From positions 78,783 through 142,782 of the forward strand of contig NZ_JAFREL010000003.1 of NCBI RefSeq assembly GCF_017377655.1: DNA of 64,000 nt. Direction: 5' to 3'. Below are positions 25,201 to 33,106 of this stretch, in pieces. A program made the position numbers and the translations under genes. Source of the stretch: Candidatus Enterococcus ferrettii (lineage in GTDB: Bacteria; Bacillota; Bacilli; Lactobacillales; Enterococcaceae). The notes under the pieces are model-generated. The model searched no databases. It was not told the origin of the DNA and worked only from the letters and a program-made list of their open reading frames with translations. The first letter of the stretch is position 1. The number at the start of each line of letters is the position of its first letter.

Positions 25201-26535
25201 TCAATAAATAAATGAACCCACAGCGATAATAATAATCTCAGCAATCAGCGTACCGCCAGCGACTGTAATAAAAGTTTGTTTGAACCCAGTTTTATGATTT
25301 AACCCAGTCAAACTTAAGAAAGTTAGTAGGACACCACTTTGCGGAACAATCGTCAGAATATTCGAAGCGACTGCCGCCACGCGGTGAATCATCTCTGGAT
25401 TTACCCCTTTATCCAAATAATATTGAGCGAAGTTCGGCATCACAATACCTAAAGCACCAGACGAAGAGCCGGTAATCGCCGACATAGTTGAGGTCAAAAC
25501 AGTTAGACTAATTAATGGGTTTCCCGGAATATTCAAAATCAATTCAGAAAAAATTTCAAAACCTGGTGCAATCATCACTACTGCGCCAAAAGCAACCGCT
25601 GAAGCAGTAGAAAAAATTGGCCCGATCGCACCACTGGCTCCGACACTGACTGCACTAATTTTATTTTCAATGTACCGATAGAACAGCAGCAGTGCCGATA
25701 GAATCCCTGCCAACATAGCCACATAAATAATATTTTTTTTCACCAAGTCATTACCGAAGACACTTCCTCCGATAGCAATAATGATCAACAAAAGTAACGG
25801 CGTAATACTAACCATAAATGGTGGCAAATTCTTCTCCACTGTTTGCTCGCCTGCACCAGTCGTATACGTACTATAGTTTTCTCCAGCTGCTAAGCTTCTA
25901 TTTAAGCAACGCTTCATGTAAAACAAGCCAAAAATCACACAGCCTAAACTTCCCAACAAACTAGGAATACTAGCTGCCGTCAAAGAAGTATCTAAGTATT
26001 GAATTGGAATAACATTTTGAATCGCCGGTGTTCCTGGAAGCACAGTCATAGTAATGGTCGCAATACCCAACCACAAAGGTACTTGGATCAAGTTCCAAGC
26101 AAGATCCAATTTTTTAAACAACGAGCGTGCCAACGGCAAAACCGCAAACATGACAACAAAAAGACTAATTCCGCCATAAGTCAGAATTCCACTAATCAAG
26201 GCAATCGCAATCAGCACACGATACGGATTATCGTAGCCCACTTTTTGCAAAATAAACTCTGCAATCGAAATCGTTGCCCCACTGCTTTCCATCAATTTTG
26301 CCAAAATCGACCCTAGCAGAAAGATAGAAAAATAGTTTAGTATATAAGTCGATAAAGCACCCATGTAATTATTAGCGCCATTTCCCAAAAGTGACTCGAT
26401 CAATGGCATGCTGTTCAATAAAACTACAATTGCAGTGGCTAGAGGTGCTGCGACTAAAATACTAATTTCTTTCAAAGAAAAATAAATGATCGCGACGACA
26501 CCTAATAAAACGCCAAAAGATGCAAGTAAATTCAT
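25201..26535 (-). CDS. GntP-family permease, probably for 3-hydroxybutyrate
   Basis: This 444-residue protein with about 12 membrane segments belongs to the GntP/CitMHS-like transporter group: YGGISLFVVMFAVLPLARSLF and TGSSSGALGIVMPNF are conserved regions. GntP proteins import gluconate and other small hydroxy acids by proton symport. Here the gene is the last of an operon with 3-hydroxybutyrate dehydrogenase, both CoA-transferase subunits and a thiolase. The likely cargo is therefore 3-hydroxybutyrate or acetoacetate; this assignment rests on context. Confidence 0.82.
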   Translation of the reverse strand: MNLLASFGVLLGVVAIIYFSLKEISILVAAPLATAIVVLLNSMPLIESLLGNGANNYMGALSTYILNYFSIFLLGSILAKLMESSGATISIAEFILQKVGYDNPYRVLIAIALISGILTYGGISLFVVMFAVLPLARSLFKKLDLAWNLIQVPLWLGIATITMTVLPGTPAIQNVIPIQYLDTSLTAASIPSLLGSLGCVIFGLFYMKRCLNRSLAAGENYSTYTTGAGEQTVEKNLPPFMVSITPLLLLIIIAIGGSVFGNDLVKKNIIYVAMLAGILSALLLFYRYIENKISAVSVGASGAIGPIFSTASAVAFGAVVMIAPGFEIFSELILNIPGNPLISLTVLTSTMSAITGSSSGALGIVMPNFAQYYLDKGVNPEMIHRVAAVASNILTIVPQSGVLLTFLSLTGLNHKTGFKQTFITVAGGTLIAEIIIIAVGSFIY

Positions 26536-26589
26536 ACATACGCTCCTTTAAATCTGCTGCTGAACTGAAAGCAGCAGCAGTCGCTTTGC

Positions 26590-27366
26590 TTATTGTGCTG
26601 TGTAGCCGCCATCCAAAAGAACAGCTTGCCCAGTCACACCTTTAGCCTTTTCACAGGACAAGAAGGAAACATAGTCAGCAATTTCTTGTACATCAATCAA
26701 TCGTTTTTGTGGAACTAATGGGTATAAAACTTCTTCCAATACTCTTTCTAATGGGATGTTGCGAGTTTTCGACAAGTCATCAAATTGTCCGCGAACCAAT
26801 GGTGTATCAACATAGCCTGGACAAATCGCGTTTACTGTCACTCCACTGTCCGCAGCTTCTAAGGCAGCAACTTTAGTCAATCCAATCAGTCCATGTTTGG
26901 CTGAATTATAAGCCGATTTTCCAGCAAATCCAATAACTCCGTTAATGGAAGCCATATTGATCACTCGTCCAAAACCTTGTGCCTTCATGATTGGAAGAGC
27001 TCGTTTAATAGCAATAAATGGGGCGATCAACATGATGCGCAGCATAAATTCATATTTTTCAGTTGGAAAGTCTTCAATCATTGCTACATGCTGCAATCCA
27101 GCATTGTTGACTAAAATATCCAAGCGGCCATATTTTTCAACTGTTTCATCAATGGCTGAATTGATAGCTTCTTCCTTCGTCACATCACAAACGACTCCAT
27201 GAGCCTCCAAGCCAGCTTTTCGATAATTCGCAACAGTTTCATTTAAGGCTTGCTCGTTTACATCAGAAAACACGACTGCTTTGCCTTCTTTTAGAAAAGT
27301 CTCTCCGATTTGTCTTCCAATCCCACTTGCTGCTCCAGTAATAAAAACTACTTGTTGTTCTGTCAT
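26590..27366 (-). CDS. 3-hydroxybutyrate dehydrogenase (SDR)
   Basis: This 258-residue short-chain dehydrogenase oxidises D-3-hydroxybutyrate to acetoacetate with NAD. The cofactor motif TGAASGIG (10-17), NNAG (87-90) and the catalytic Ser140, Tyr153 and Lys157 (YNSAK) are present. AGLQHVAMIEDFP and VNAICPGYVDTPLVRGQ closely follow the pattern of bacterial BdhA. It sits between the CoA-transferase B gene and the permease. General SDR function is certain; the substrate is supported by both sequence and operon. Confidence 0.9.
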   Translation of the reverse strand: MTEQQVVFITGAASGIGRQIGETFLKEGKAVVFSDVNEQALNETVANYRKAGLEAHGVVCDVTKEEAINSAIDETVEKYGRLDILVNNAGLQHVAMIEDFPTEKYEFMLRIMLIAPFIAIKRALPIMKAQGFGRVINMASINGVIGFAGKSAYNSAKHGLIGLTKVAALEAADSGVTVNAICPGYVDTPLVRGQFDDLSKTRNIPLERVLEEVLYPLVPQKRLIDVQEIADYVSFLSCEKAKGVTGQAVLLDGGYTAQ

Positions 27367-27385
27367 TAGTCATTCTCCTCGTATT

Positions 27386-28024
27386 TTATTTATTAATTAG
27401 CTTCGCTTCTGTTGCTGCTTGAACTTCCTCAAAGGTAAAATCTGGATGAATTTCTTCCACAACAATGCCTTCATCTGTCACAGAAAAAACGCCCATTTCA
27501 GTCACAATCGTATCTACTACATTGACTGCGGTCAGCGGCAAAGAGCACTGATTTAAAATTTTCCACTTGCCCCTGTTTGTATGCTCCATTGCCACAATGA
27601 CTTTTTTTGCACCGACTAACAAATCCATTGCTCCTCCCATTCCAGGTACCATTTTCCCTGGAATCAGATAATTCGCAATATTGCCTTTCTCATCAATTTG
27701 TAAAGCACCTAATACAGTCGCATCAACGTGTCCTCCACGGATGATACCAAAAGAGGTAGCGCTGTCAAAAAATGCTCCATCTTGATTGATGGATACTGGT
27801 TGTCCTCCGGCATTGACAATTGTAGGATCCACGGTATCTCCTAGTTTTCCTAATCCGATAAAACCATTTTCAGATTGGAGTGTCACAGTGACTCCTTCTG
27901 GCAAATAATTCACCACTTTTGTTGGTAAACCGATGCCTAAATTCACTAAAGATTGATTTGGCAGCTCTTGCGCTACTCTTTGGGCGATTCGTTCCTGCAT
28001 TTCTTCTTTGCTTAGATCTTTCAT
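27386..28024 (-). CDS. Acetoacetate CoA-transferase, subunit B
   Basis: This 212-residue beta subunit of a class I CoA-transferase has the catalytic glutamate E52 in QSENGFIGLG and the motifs LGIGLPTKVVNYL and VVAMEHTNRGKWKIL. With the alpha subunit encoded just upstream (two-base gap) it moves CoA from acetyl-CoA or succinyl-CoA to acetoacetate. It resembles AtoA/ScoB/CtfB. The operon suggests degradation (acetoacetate activation) rather than solvent formation. Confidence 0.92.
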   Translation of the reverse strand: MKDLSKEEMQERIAQRVAQELPNQSLVNLGIGLPTKVVNYLPEGVTVTLQSENGFIGLGKLGDTVDPTIVNAGGQPVSINQDGAFFDSATSFGIIRGGHVDATVLGALQIDEKGNIANYLIPGKMVPGMGGAMDLLVGAKKVIVAMEHTNRGKWKILNQCSLPLTAVNVVDTIVTEMGVFSVTDEGIVVEEIHPDFTFEEVQAATEAKLINK

Positions 28025-28026
28025 CC

Positions 28027-28683
28027 TTACTGCACCTCGCTTTCCACAATGTAATTAACAAATACATTTGGTGTGTGAACCATATTAGGATTCAGTGTTC
28101 CACACGGTACAATTTTTCTCGCCTCAACGATCGTAACATCTGCATTGGCTGCCATCAATTGATTAAAATTATTCTCAGAACCTGCATATTGCAAATTCCC
28201 TGATTCGTCAGCAACATTTGCTAAAATTAATGCTACATCAGCCTTCAACGGTTTTTCTAAAAGATATTCTTTGCCATCTACTGTGATTTTTTGTTTTCCT
28301 TCTTCTACTAACGTGCCAATACCTGTCGGTGTTAAAAAACCGCCCAAACCAAAGCCGCCAGCGCGAATACTTTCTGCCAAAGTTCCTTGAGGGACCAGAT
28401 CAACAACGGTCTCCGCTTCATTCATTTGACGTCCAGTTTCTCGATTTAAACCAACATGTGAAGCAACAATTTTAGAAAACTGCTTTTTCACGACCATTTT
28501 TCCTACGCCGCGATCAACAAAGCCAGTATCATTACAAATCAAGGTTAAATTTTTAACTCCTTTTTCAACAAGGGCATCAATGATTCGTTCAGGTGTCCCA
28601 TTGGCCATGAAACCGCCGACCATAATGGTTTGTCCATCTTGAACCATATCTATTGCCTGATCCAAAGCAACAATTTTGTCCAT
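28027..28683 (-). CDS. Acetoacetate CoA-transferase, subunit A
   Basis: This 218-residue alpha subunit of a class I CoA-transferase (AtoD/ScoA/CtfA type) has the CoA-binding region GQTIMVGGFMANGTPERII and GGFGLGGFLTPTGIGT. I chose ATG at 28683 because GAGGAGAG precedes it; an upstream in-frame start lies inside that site and overlaps the thiolase stop. It is translated right after the thiolase gene and pairs with the subunit B gene downstream. Confidence 0.92.
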   Translation of the reverse strand: MDKIVALDQAIDMVQDGQTIMVGGFMANGTPERIIDALVEKGVKNLTLICNDTGFVDRGVGKMVVKKQFSKIVASHVGLNRETGRQMNEAETVVDLVPQGTLAESIRAGGFGLGGFLTPTGIGTLVEEGKQKITVDGKEYLLEKPLKADVALILANVADESGNLQYAGSENNFNQLMAANADVTIVEARKIVPCGTLNPNMVHTPNVFVNYIVESEVQ

Positions 28684-28696
28684 TTTAAACTCTCCT

Positions 28697-29881
28697 CTAT
28701 CTTTCAATCAGCAAAGAAGTTCCTTGACCGCCACCGATACACAGCGTAGCCAGCCCTCGTTTTACTTCTCGTTTTTCCATTTCGTGCAACAAGGTAACCA
28801 AGATACGGGCACCACTGCAGCCGATCGGATGTCCCAGGGCAATCGCACCGCCGTTGACATTGACTAAATCAGGATTTAAACCTAGCTCCTCCACTACTGA
28901 AATTGCCTGTGATGCAAAAGCTTCATTGGCTTCTACTAGTTCTAAATCTTCCACCGTCCAGCTTGCCTTTTCCAGTGCTTTTTTCGTTGCTGGAATCGGT
29001 CCTGTCCCCATAATTTCTGGTGCAACGCCAGCACTCGCATACGCCTTTACTGTTCCTAAAATTGGTAATCCTAAGCTTTCTGCTTTTTCTCTCGTCATCA
29101 CCAATACTGCAGCCGCCCCATCATTAATTCCCGATGCATTACCAGCAGTTACAGTTCCTTCTTCTTTTATGAAAGCTGGACGTAATTTACCAAGTTTCTC
29201 CAAAGTAGTTTCCGGCTTAATGTATTCATCCTTTGAAACGATTAAGTCCTCTTTTCTGCGTTGCGGTACCTTCACTGGCACAATTTCTGCTGAAAATTTG
29301 CCTGTTTGTGCTGCTGCACTTGCCCGCATTTGACTTTGCAAAGCAAACGCATCTTGTTTTTCACGTGTAATGCCGAATTGCTTGGCAATATTTTCGGCAG
29401 TTACTCCCATGTGGTATTGATTAAAGCTGTCAGTTAAGCCATCGTTCACTAATGTATCGATCACTTTTCCATCGCCTAAGCGTCCGCCCCATCGATAATC
29501 CTTCAACACATAAGCTGTTTGACTCATATTTTCAGTTCCGCCAGCTACGACAATTTCAGCGTCACCGCAAAGAATACTTTGAACCGCTAGTTCGATCGTT
29601 TTTAAGCCAGAACCACAAACCATATCCACTGTGAATGCTGGCTTCTCTACTGAAATCCCTGCATGAACAGCAACTTGTCGAGCAACATTTTGTCCTAATC
29701 CAGCATGAAGTACATTACCAAAAATCACTTCATCCACTATCTCTGGGTCTATGCCCGCTTTTTTCATCAAGCCTTGAACTACTGTCACTCCCAAATCTAC
29801 GGCAGAAACTGTTTTAAACACTCCCCCAAAAGAGCCAATCGGTGTTCGTAATGCAGTAGTAACGACAATCTCTTTTTCCAT
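28697..29881 (-). CDS. atoB: Acetyl-CoA acetyltransferase (thiolase)
   Basis: This 394-residue thiolase splits acetoacetyl-CoA into two acetyl-CoA, or makes the reverse condensation. Catalytic residues are Cys89 (VCGSGLKT), His351 (GHPIGCSG) and Cys381 (LCIGGGQG), and the length equals the family norm. ATG at 29881 has GGGAG upstream; a TTG six bases earlier is less likely. It is the first gene of the five-gene operon. Biosynthetic and degradative thiolases look alike; the operon points to 3-hydroxybutyrate/acetoacetate breakdown. Confidence 0.93.
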   Translation of the reverse strand: MEKEIVVTTALRTPIGSFGGVFKTVSAVDLGVTVVQGLMKKAGIDPEIVDEVIFGNVLHAGLGQNVARQVAVHAGISVEKPAFTVDMVCGSGLKTIELAVQSILCGDAEIVVAGGTENMSQTAYVLKDYRWGGRLGDGKVIDTLVNDGLTDSFNQYHMGVTAENIAKQFGITREKQDAFALQSQMRASAAAQTGKFSAEIVPVKVPQRRKEDLIVSKDEYIKPETTLEKLGKLRPAFIKEEGTVTAGNASGINDGAAAVLVMTREKAESLGLPILGTVKAYASAGVAPEIMGTGPIPATKKALEKASWTVEDLELVEANEAFASQAISVVEELGLNPDLVNVNGGAIALGHPIGCSGARILVTLLHEMEKREVKRGLATLCIGGGQGTSLLIER

Positions 29882-29907
29882 TAACAATCTCCCAATCTAT
29901 TTTTATC

Positions 29908-29925
29908 AAAGAAAACGTTTTCTTT
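29908..29925. promoter_or_regulatory. cre site upstream of the thiolase operon
   Basis: AAAGAAAACGTTTTCTTT is a perfect 18-bp palindrome containing AGAAAACGTTTTCT, which fits the cre consensus apart from the first base. It lies between the divergent LysR and thiolase genes, about 30 bases before the thiolase start, where bound CcpA would block the operon. Confidence 0.75.
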
Positions 29926-30069
29926 CTCGTGCATAGCTTACGAGTTTTTCGTTGAAAAAGAAAATACTAATTTTTTGGGAAGGTATAAAAAAATTTTATA
30001 GTCGATTATTTGACTTTTTCTCTCAAGCTATTTTAGTATGTTAGTAAATTCCAGTTAAGGAGAAAACTA

Positions 30070-30975
30070 TTGGATATCAAGCATCTTCGTTATTTTATAT
30101 CGATTATTGACAATAATTTCAACTTAAGTCACACAGCAGAGGAACTCTATATTTCTCAGCCTGCCTTAAGCTATATGATTAATGATTTTGAAAAAAATCA
30201 GGATGTGAAGCTATTTACTCGGAAAAACGGAAAGCTTTCAGGTTTGACCTACTCAGGAGAAGTTTATTACCGAGATGCTTTAGAAGTCATTGAAAAGTAT
30301 GATACGATGCTAAAAAATTTGCATAACCTAAAAGTGAATCTAAAAGGAGAAATCACCATTGGTATTCCGCCATTAGTCATTTCTGCCGTTTTTTCAGATT
30401 TTCTACCAGATATCATTTTAGAAAATCCCGATATCAAGTTTATCATCAAAGAATTAGGAGCCCATCAATTGAGAGAAGAATTATTGATTGGCAACGTTGA
30501 TCTTGCAGTGTTATTAAAACCAGAACGTATTCATAAAAATCTCATTGATTCTTATACGATTCAGAGTTCTGAGTTAGCCGTCTTCGTTTCGAAAAAAAAT
30601 CATTTGGCCAAAAAGAAACAGATCACTTGGCAAGACTTGCATAAAGAAAAAATGGCTATCTTCGATGAATCTTTTATGATACATCATTACGTCAAACAAG
30701 CCTTTGAGCGACACCATGTGAGTTTATCTGTCTCCTTGCAATCTTGGTCCTGGGACTTTTTATTGAATTCCACCCGAATTAATCGCGAATTGTTTACTTT
30801 GTTGCCTAAACCAATTGCTTCTCAATATCCATTCGATGACATTGTCATGATACCTATGAAAGACCCGATTCCTTGGACAGTCACCATCTGTCAATTGAAA
30901 AAGGAGACTTCCTCTAACGTAGAGAGTTACATTTTGGAATCGTTATTGAGTCATTTTAACAGTCAAAAAAACTAG
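30070..30975 (+). CDS. LysR-family regulator of the 3-hydroxybutyrate operon
   Basis: This 301-residue LysR regulator has an N-terminal winged helix (residues 1-60: NLSHTAEELYISQPALSYMINDFE) and a C-terminal periplasmic-binding-like effector domain (about 88-295). The start is TTG at 30070, supported by AAGGAG seven bases upstream. It is divergent from the thiolase operon, the classical arrangement for a LysR activator of that operon. The effector could be 3-hydroxybutyrate, acetoacetate or an acyl-CoA. A TTGACT -35 with TAGTAT -10 lies before it. Confidence 0.9.
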   Translation: MDIKHLRYFISIIDNNFNLSHTAEELYISQPALSYMINDFEKNQDVKLFTRKNGKLSGLTYSGEVYYRDALEVIEKYDTMLKNLHNLKVNLKGEITIGIPPLVISAVFSDFLPDIILENPDIKFIIKELGAHQLREELLIGNVDLAVLLKPERIHKNLIDSYTIQSSELAVFVSKKNHLAKKKQITWQDLHKEKMAIFDESFMIHHYVKQAFERHHVSLSVSLQSWSWDFLLNSTRINRELFTLLPKPIASQYPFDDIVMIPMKDPIPWTVTICQLKKETSSNVESYILESLLSHFNSQKN

Positions 30976-31352
30976 CAAACCTTCAAAAGCAAATTCTGAG
31001 ATCTCTTTGATTCGTTAGGCTCTTCATTTTTGATCACGGATCATAAAAGCTTATCCGAATGCCTTTTATGCTATTGTGGCTACATCTTTACACTGCTACT
31101 GCAGAGCGTTCTCGGCAGCTAAATTTTTTGATAGTTTCTTCTATGCTGCAATTAAGAGAACTCGACTAAATAATGCCAAAAATGTTTGTCCTTAAGAAAA
31201 AGCTGGATTTATTTCCCAGCTATTTTAAAAGATATGCTTTGCAATAAAAAAAGATTCCTCTACTTCTGTTATAAGTAGAAAGAATCTATTCTAAACACTT
31301 AAACCCTTCTCACAAAAGGATTACCTATTGCTGCTAAAGAATTTTAGATAAA
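30976..31352. other. Intergenic region with terminators only
   Basis: Two hairpins are visible: AGCTGG/CCCAGCT near 31204-31223, with a T run on the minus strand, and a longer one at 31245-31290. I see no gene, repeat or operator in the rest. Confidence 0.5.
31245..31290 (-). terminator. Terminator of the PAP2 phosphatase gene
   Basis: AAAGATTCCTCTACTT and AAGTAGAAAGAATCT arms pair with one bulge. On the minus strand the stem ends in a run of seven T. Confidence 0.75.
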
Positions 31353-31925
31353 CTAATTCATCAAGAGCGGAACCAAAAAGACAATCGCAAGACCTAAAAA
31401 CCAACCACCTAAAATATCAGTGAAATAATGAATACCCAAATATACTCGACTAAAGCCAATTAGAAAACTTATGATTAGAGCGGGAATAACCAACCACCAA
31501 AATTCACCCGCATATAAATAACCATTAAGAAATAATCCCATGTAAAAAGCCGCTGCTGTAGAAGCGTGTCCGCTAGGAAAGCTATGATCTTGCTCTTCCA
31601 CTAAGCGATTTTCTCTGGGGCGTTCACGTTTGAAAATTCGCTTAATTATATAAGTAAGTCCCGTCGTTAGCATAATGGTAATCCCTACATTTAAGGCAAC
31701 CGTTTCCCGGGTTCGTGTAAAAAGAACCAGCAATAAACAAAGAAAAATAGTGGGTAAAGCTTTTCCAAGTTTGGTAAAGAAAAGAAACATCCGAGTCAAT
31801 CCATCTTGTCTTTGTGCAATTACCTTTCTAGAAAAAGAAATATCTGCTAGTTGGATTTTTTTACCCTGCACCAAAATAAGGATAAGAAAAAAAATGATTA
31901 ATGAGCCGACAGCTAACCACAGCAT
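31353..31925 (-). CDS. PAP2-family membrane phosphatase
   Basis: This is a 190-residue membrane phosphatase with about five to six hydrophobic segments and the three PAP2 motifs: KRIFKRERPRENR, PSGHAS and SRVYLGIHYFTDILGG. The active site faces outward. Members remove phosphate from undecaprenyl pyrophosphate, phosphatidic acid or phosphatidylglycerophosphate; a role in recycling the cell-wall lipid carrier is likely but not provable here. It is a single gene with its own terminator. Confidence 0.9.
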   Translation of the reverse strand: MLWLAVGSLIIFFLILILVQGKKIQLADISFSRKVIAQRQDGLTRMFLFFTKLGKALPTIFLCLLLVLFTRTRETVALNVGITIMLTTGLTYIIKRIFKRERPRENRLVEEQDHSFPSGHASTAAAFYMGLFLNGYLYAGEFWWLVIPALIISFLIGFSRVYLGIHYFTDILGGWFLGLAIVFLVPLLMN

Positions 31926-32029
31926 AGTAAACTCCCCCTGTTTTGTTTCTCACTTTCATCTTACCACAATACGTTATCCTTGTTTTACCAAATAAAGTTT
32001 CTCTTTTTTACTTAAAAAAATTTTTGAAC

Positions 32030-32953
32030 TTAGCCCATGTAATCTTTACGTCGTAATAATATGACTCCAATGACTGTAACGATTACTGCCAGTAAAACCA
32101 CGCCTAATGACCCTAAAATTGAGTCCTTCCAAAGTAATCCCCCCGTATTAATTCCCCACAAGCTGAAAATTAATGTTGGAATGGATATAATTAACGCTGC
32201 CGAATCCAAATATTTCATCAGGTGATTCAACGTATTATCCATTAACGCTGAAACCATGCCGCTGGTTGAATCAACCAAGCCTCGATACAAATGAACCAGT
32301 TTTTCTACCCGCCGACAGCTAATCCGGACATCGTTCAGTACATCTTTAGAAATCTGATTGATAATCTGTTCGTTTTCCAAAAGATGATCCGTTGTCTGCT
32401 TCTGATCATCTAGAGTATGCTCCAGGTAAACGAGATTTTTTTCAATATCTCGCAGCAGGATTAAATTCTCTTTTTCTGTACTATTTTTTGATACATCATT
32501 CACTTCGTCAATCATTCGTTTTTGCTTATTTAATGCGACTAAATAATTGTGATAGGTGTAAAGGAGATAGGAAATAATAAATGGAGCTACTTCACCTTCA
32601 CACTCCTCAAACATCCGTTGGATCTTCAATCGTTCAAAGTTTCCAGAAGACACCGTAATTATCAGCTCATCGGAGAATAAAAAAGAGATCGGCAGCAATG
32701 CGCCCTCCACCGAATTGGAAACATCTTTTTCAACCTGATAGCTGACCAATACCAGACTGACACAGTTCCCCAGCTCATTTGATGAAAGTGTTTCTGCTCT
32801 TGAGACCTCTTCCGTAAAAGGATGCAACGTAAAAATATCTTTTGGCAAATCGAACTGGACCGTGTATTGCTGAATTTGTTCTTCCGTTGGTTCAATAATA
32901 GACAGCCACGTTCGCGATTTTCCACCTGTGTTGATAACCTTTTTTTCTAACAT
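32030..32953 (-). CDS. CorA-family divalent cation transporter with GIN instead of GMN
   Basis: This 307-residue protein has a long cytoplasmic N-terminal alpha/beta and coiled-coil domain (1-245) and two C-terminal membrane segments (about 250-270 and 282-303), as in CorA Mg channels. The pore signature after the first segment reads WGINTGG; the usual motif is GMN. The C-terminus is basic (RRKDYMG). I chose ATG at 32953 because AAAGGAGTAAAATT precedes it. CorA-type pentamers move Mg, Co or Ni; changed signatures occur in subgroups whose ion preference is less clear. Confidence 0.85.
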   Translation of the reverse strand: MLEKKVINTGGKSRTWLSIIEPTEEQIQQYTVQFDLPKDIFTLHPFTEEVSRAETLSSNELGNCVSLVLVSYQVEKDVSNSVEGALLPISFLFSDELIITVSSGNFERLKIQRMFEECEGEVAPFIISYLLYTYHNYLVALNKQKRMIDEVNDVSKNSTEKENLILLRDIEKNLVYLEHTLDDQKQTTDHLLENEQIINQISKDVLNDVRISCRRVEKLVHLYRGLVDSTSGMVSALMDNTLNHLMKYLDSAALIISIPTLIFSLWGINTGGLLWKDSILGSLGVVLLAVIVTVIGVILLRRKDYMG

Positions 32954-33034
32954 AATTTTACTCCTTTGCAAGCCGTTGGTGTAAAATCATTATACGCTAC
33001 AATTGCCAGAACAATGGGCTATGAGGCTTTTAAC

Positions 33035-33062
33035 CAAAAAAACCAGCAGAAGAAATGCTGGC
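33035..33062 (-). terminator. Terminator of the aldolase-PTS operon
   Basis: CCAGCA and TGCTGG form a short stem with an eight-base loop, and on the minus strand seven T follow. It lies 45 bases after the PRD regulator stop. Confidence 0.75.
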
Positions 33063-33106
33063 AAAGTCTTTTTTGTTTGTCCGATTTCTAGACAAGTATT
33101 TGTTCC

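Noticed and set aside
28697..29881. Thiolase of the mevalonate pathway
   Set aside because: Enterococcal mevalonate thiolase is usually fused to HMG-CoA reductase (MvaE). This one is unfused and in an operon with CoA-transferase and 3-hydroxybutyrate dehydrogenase.
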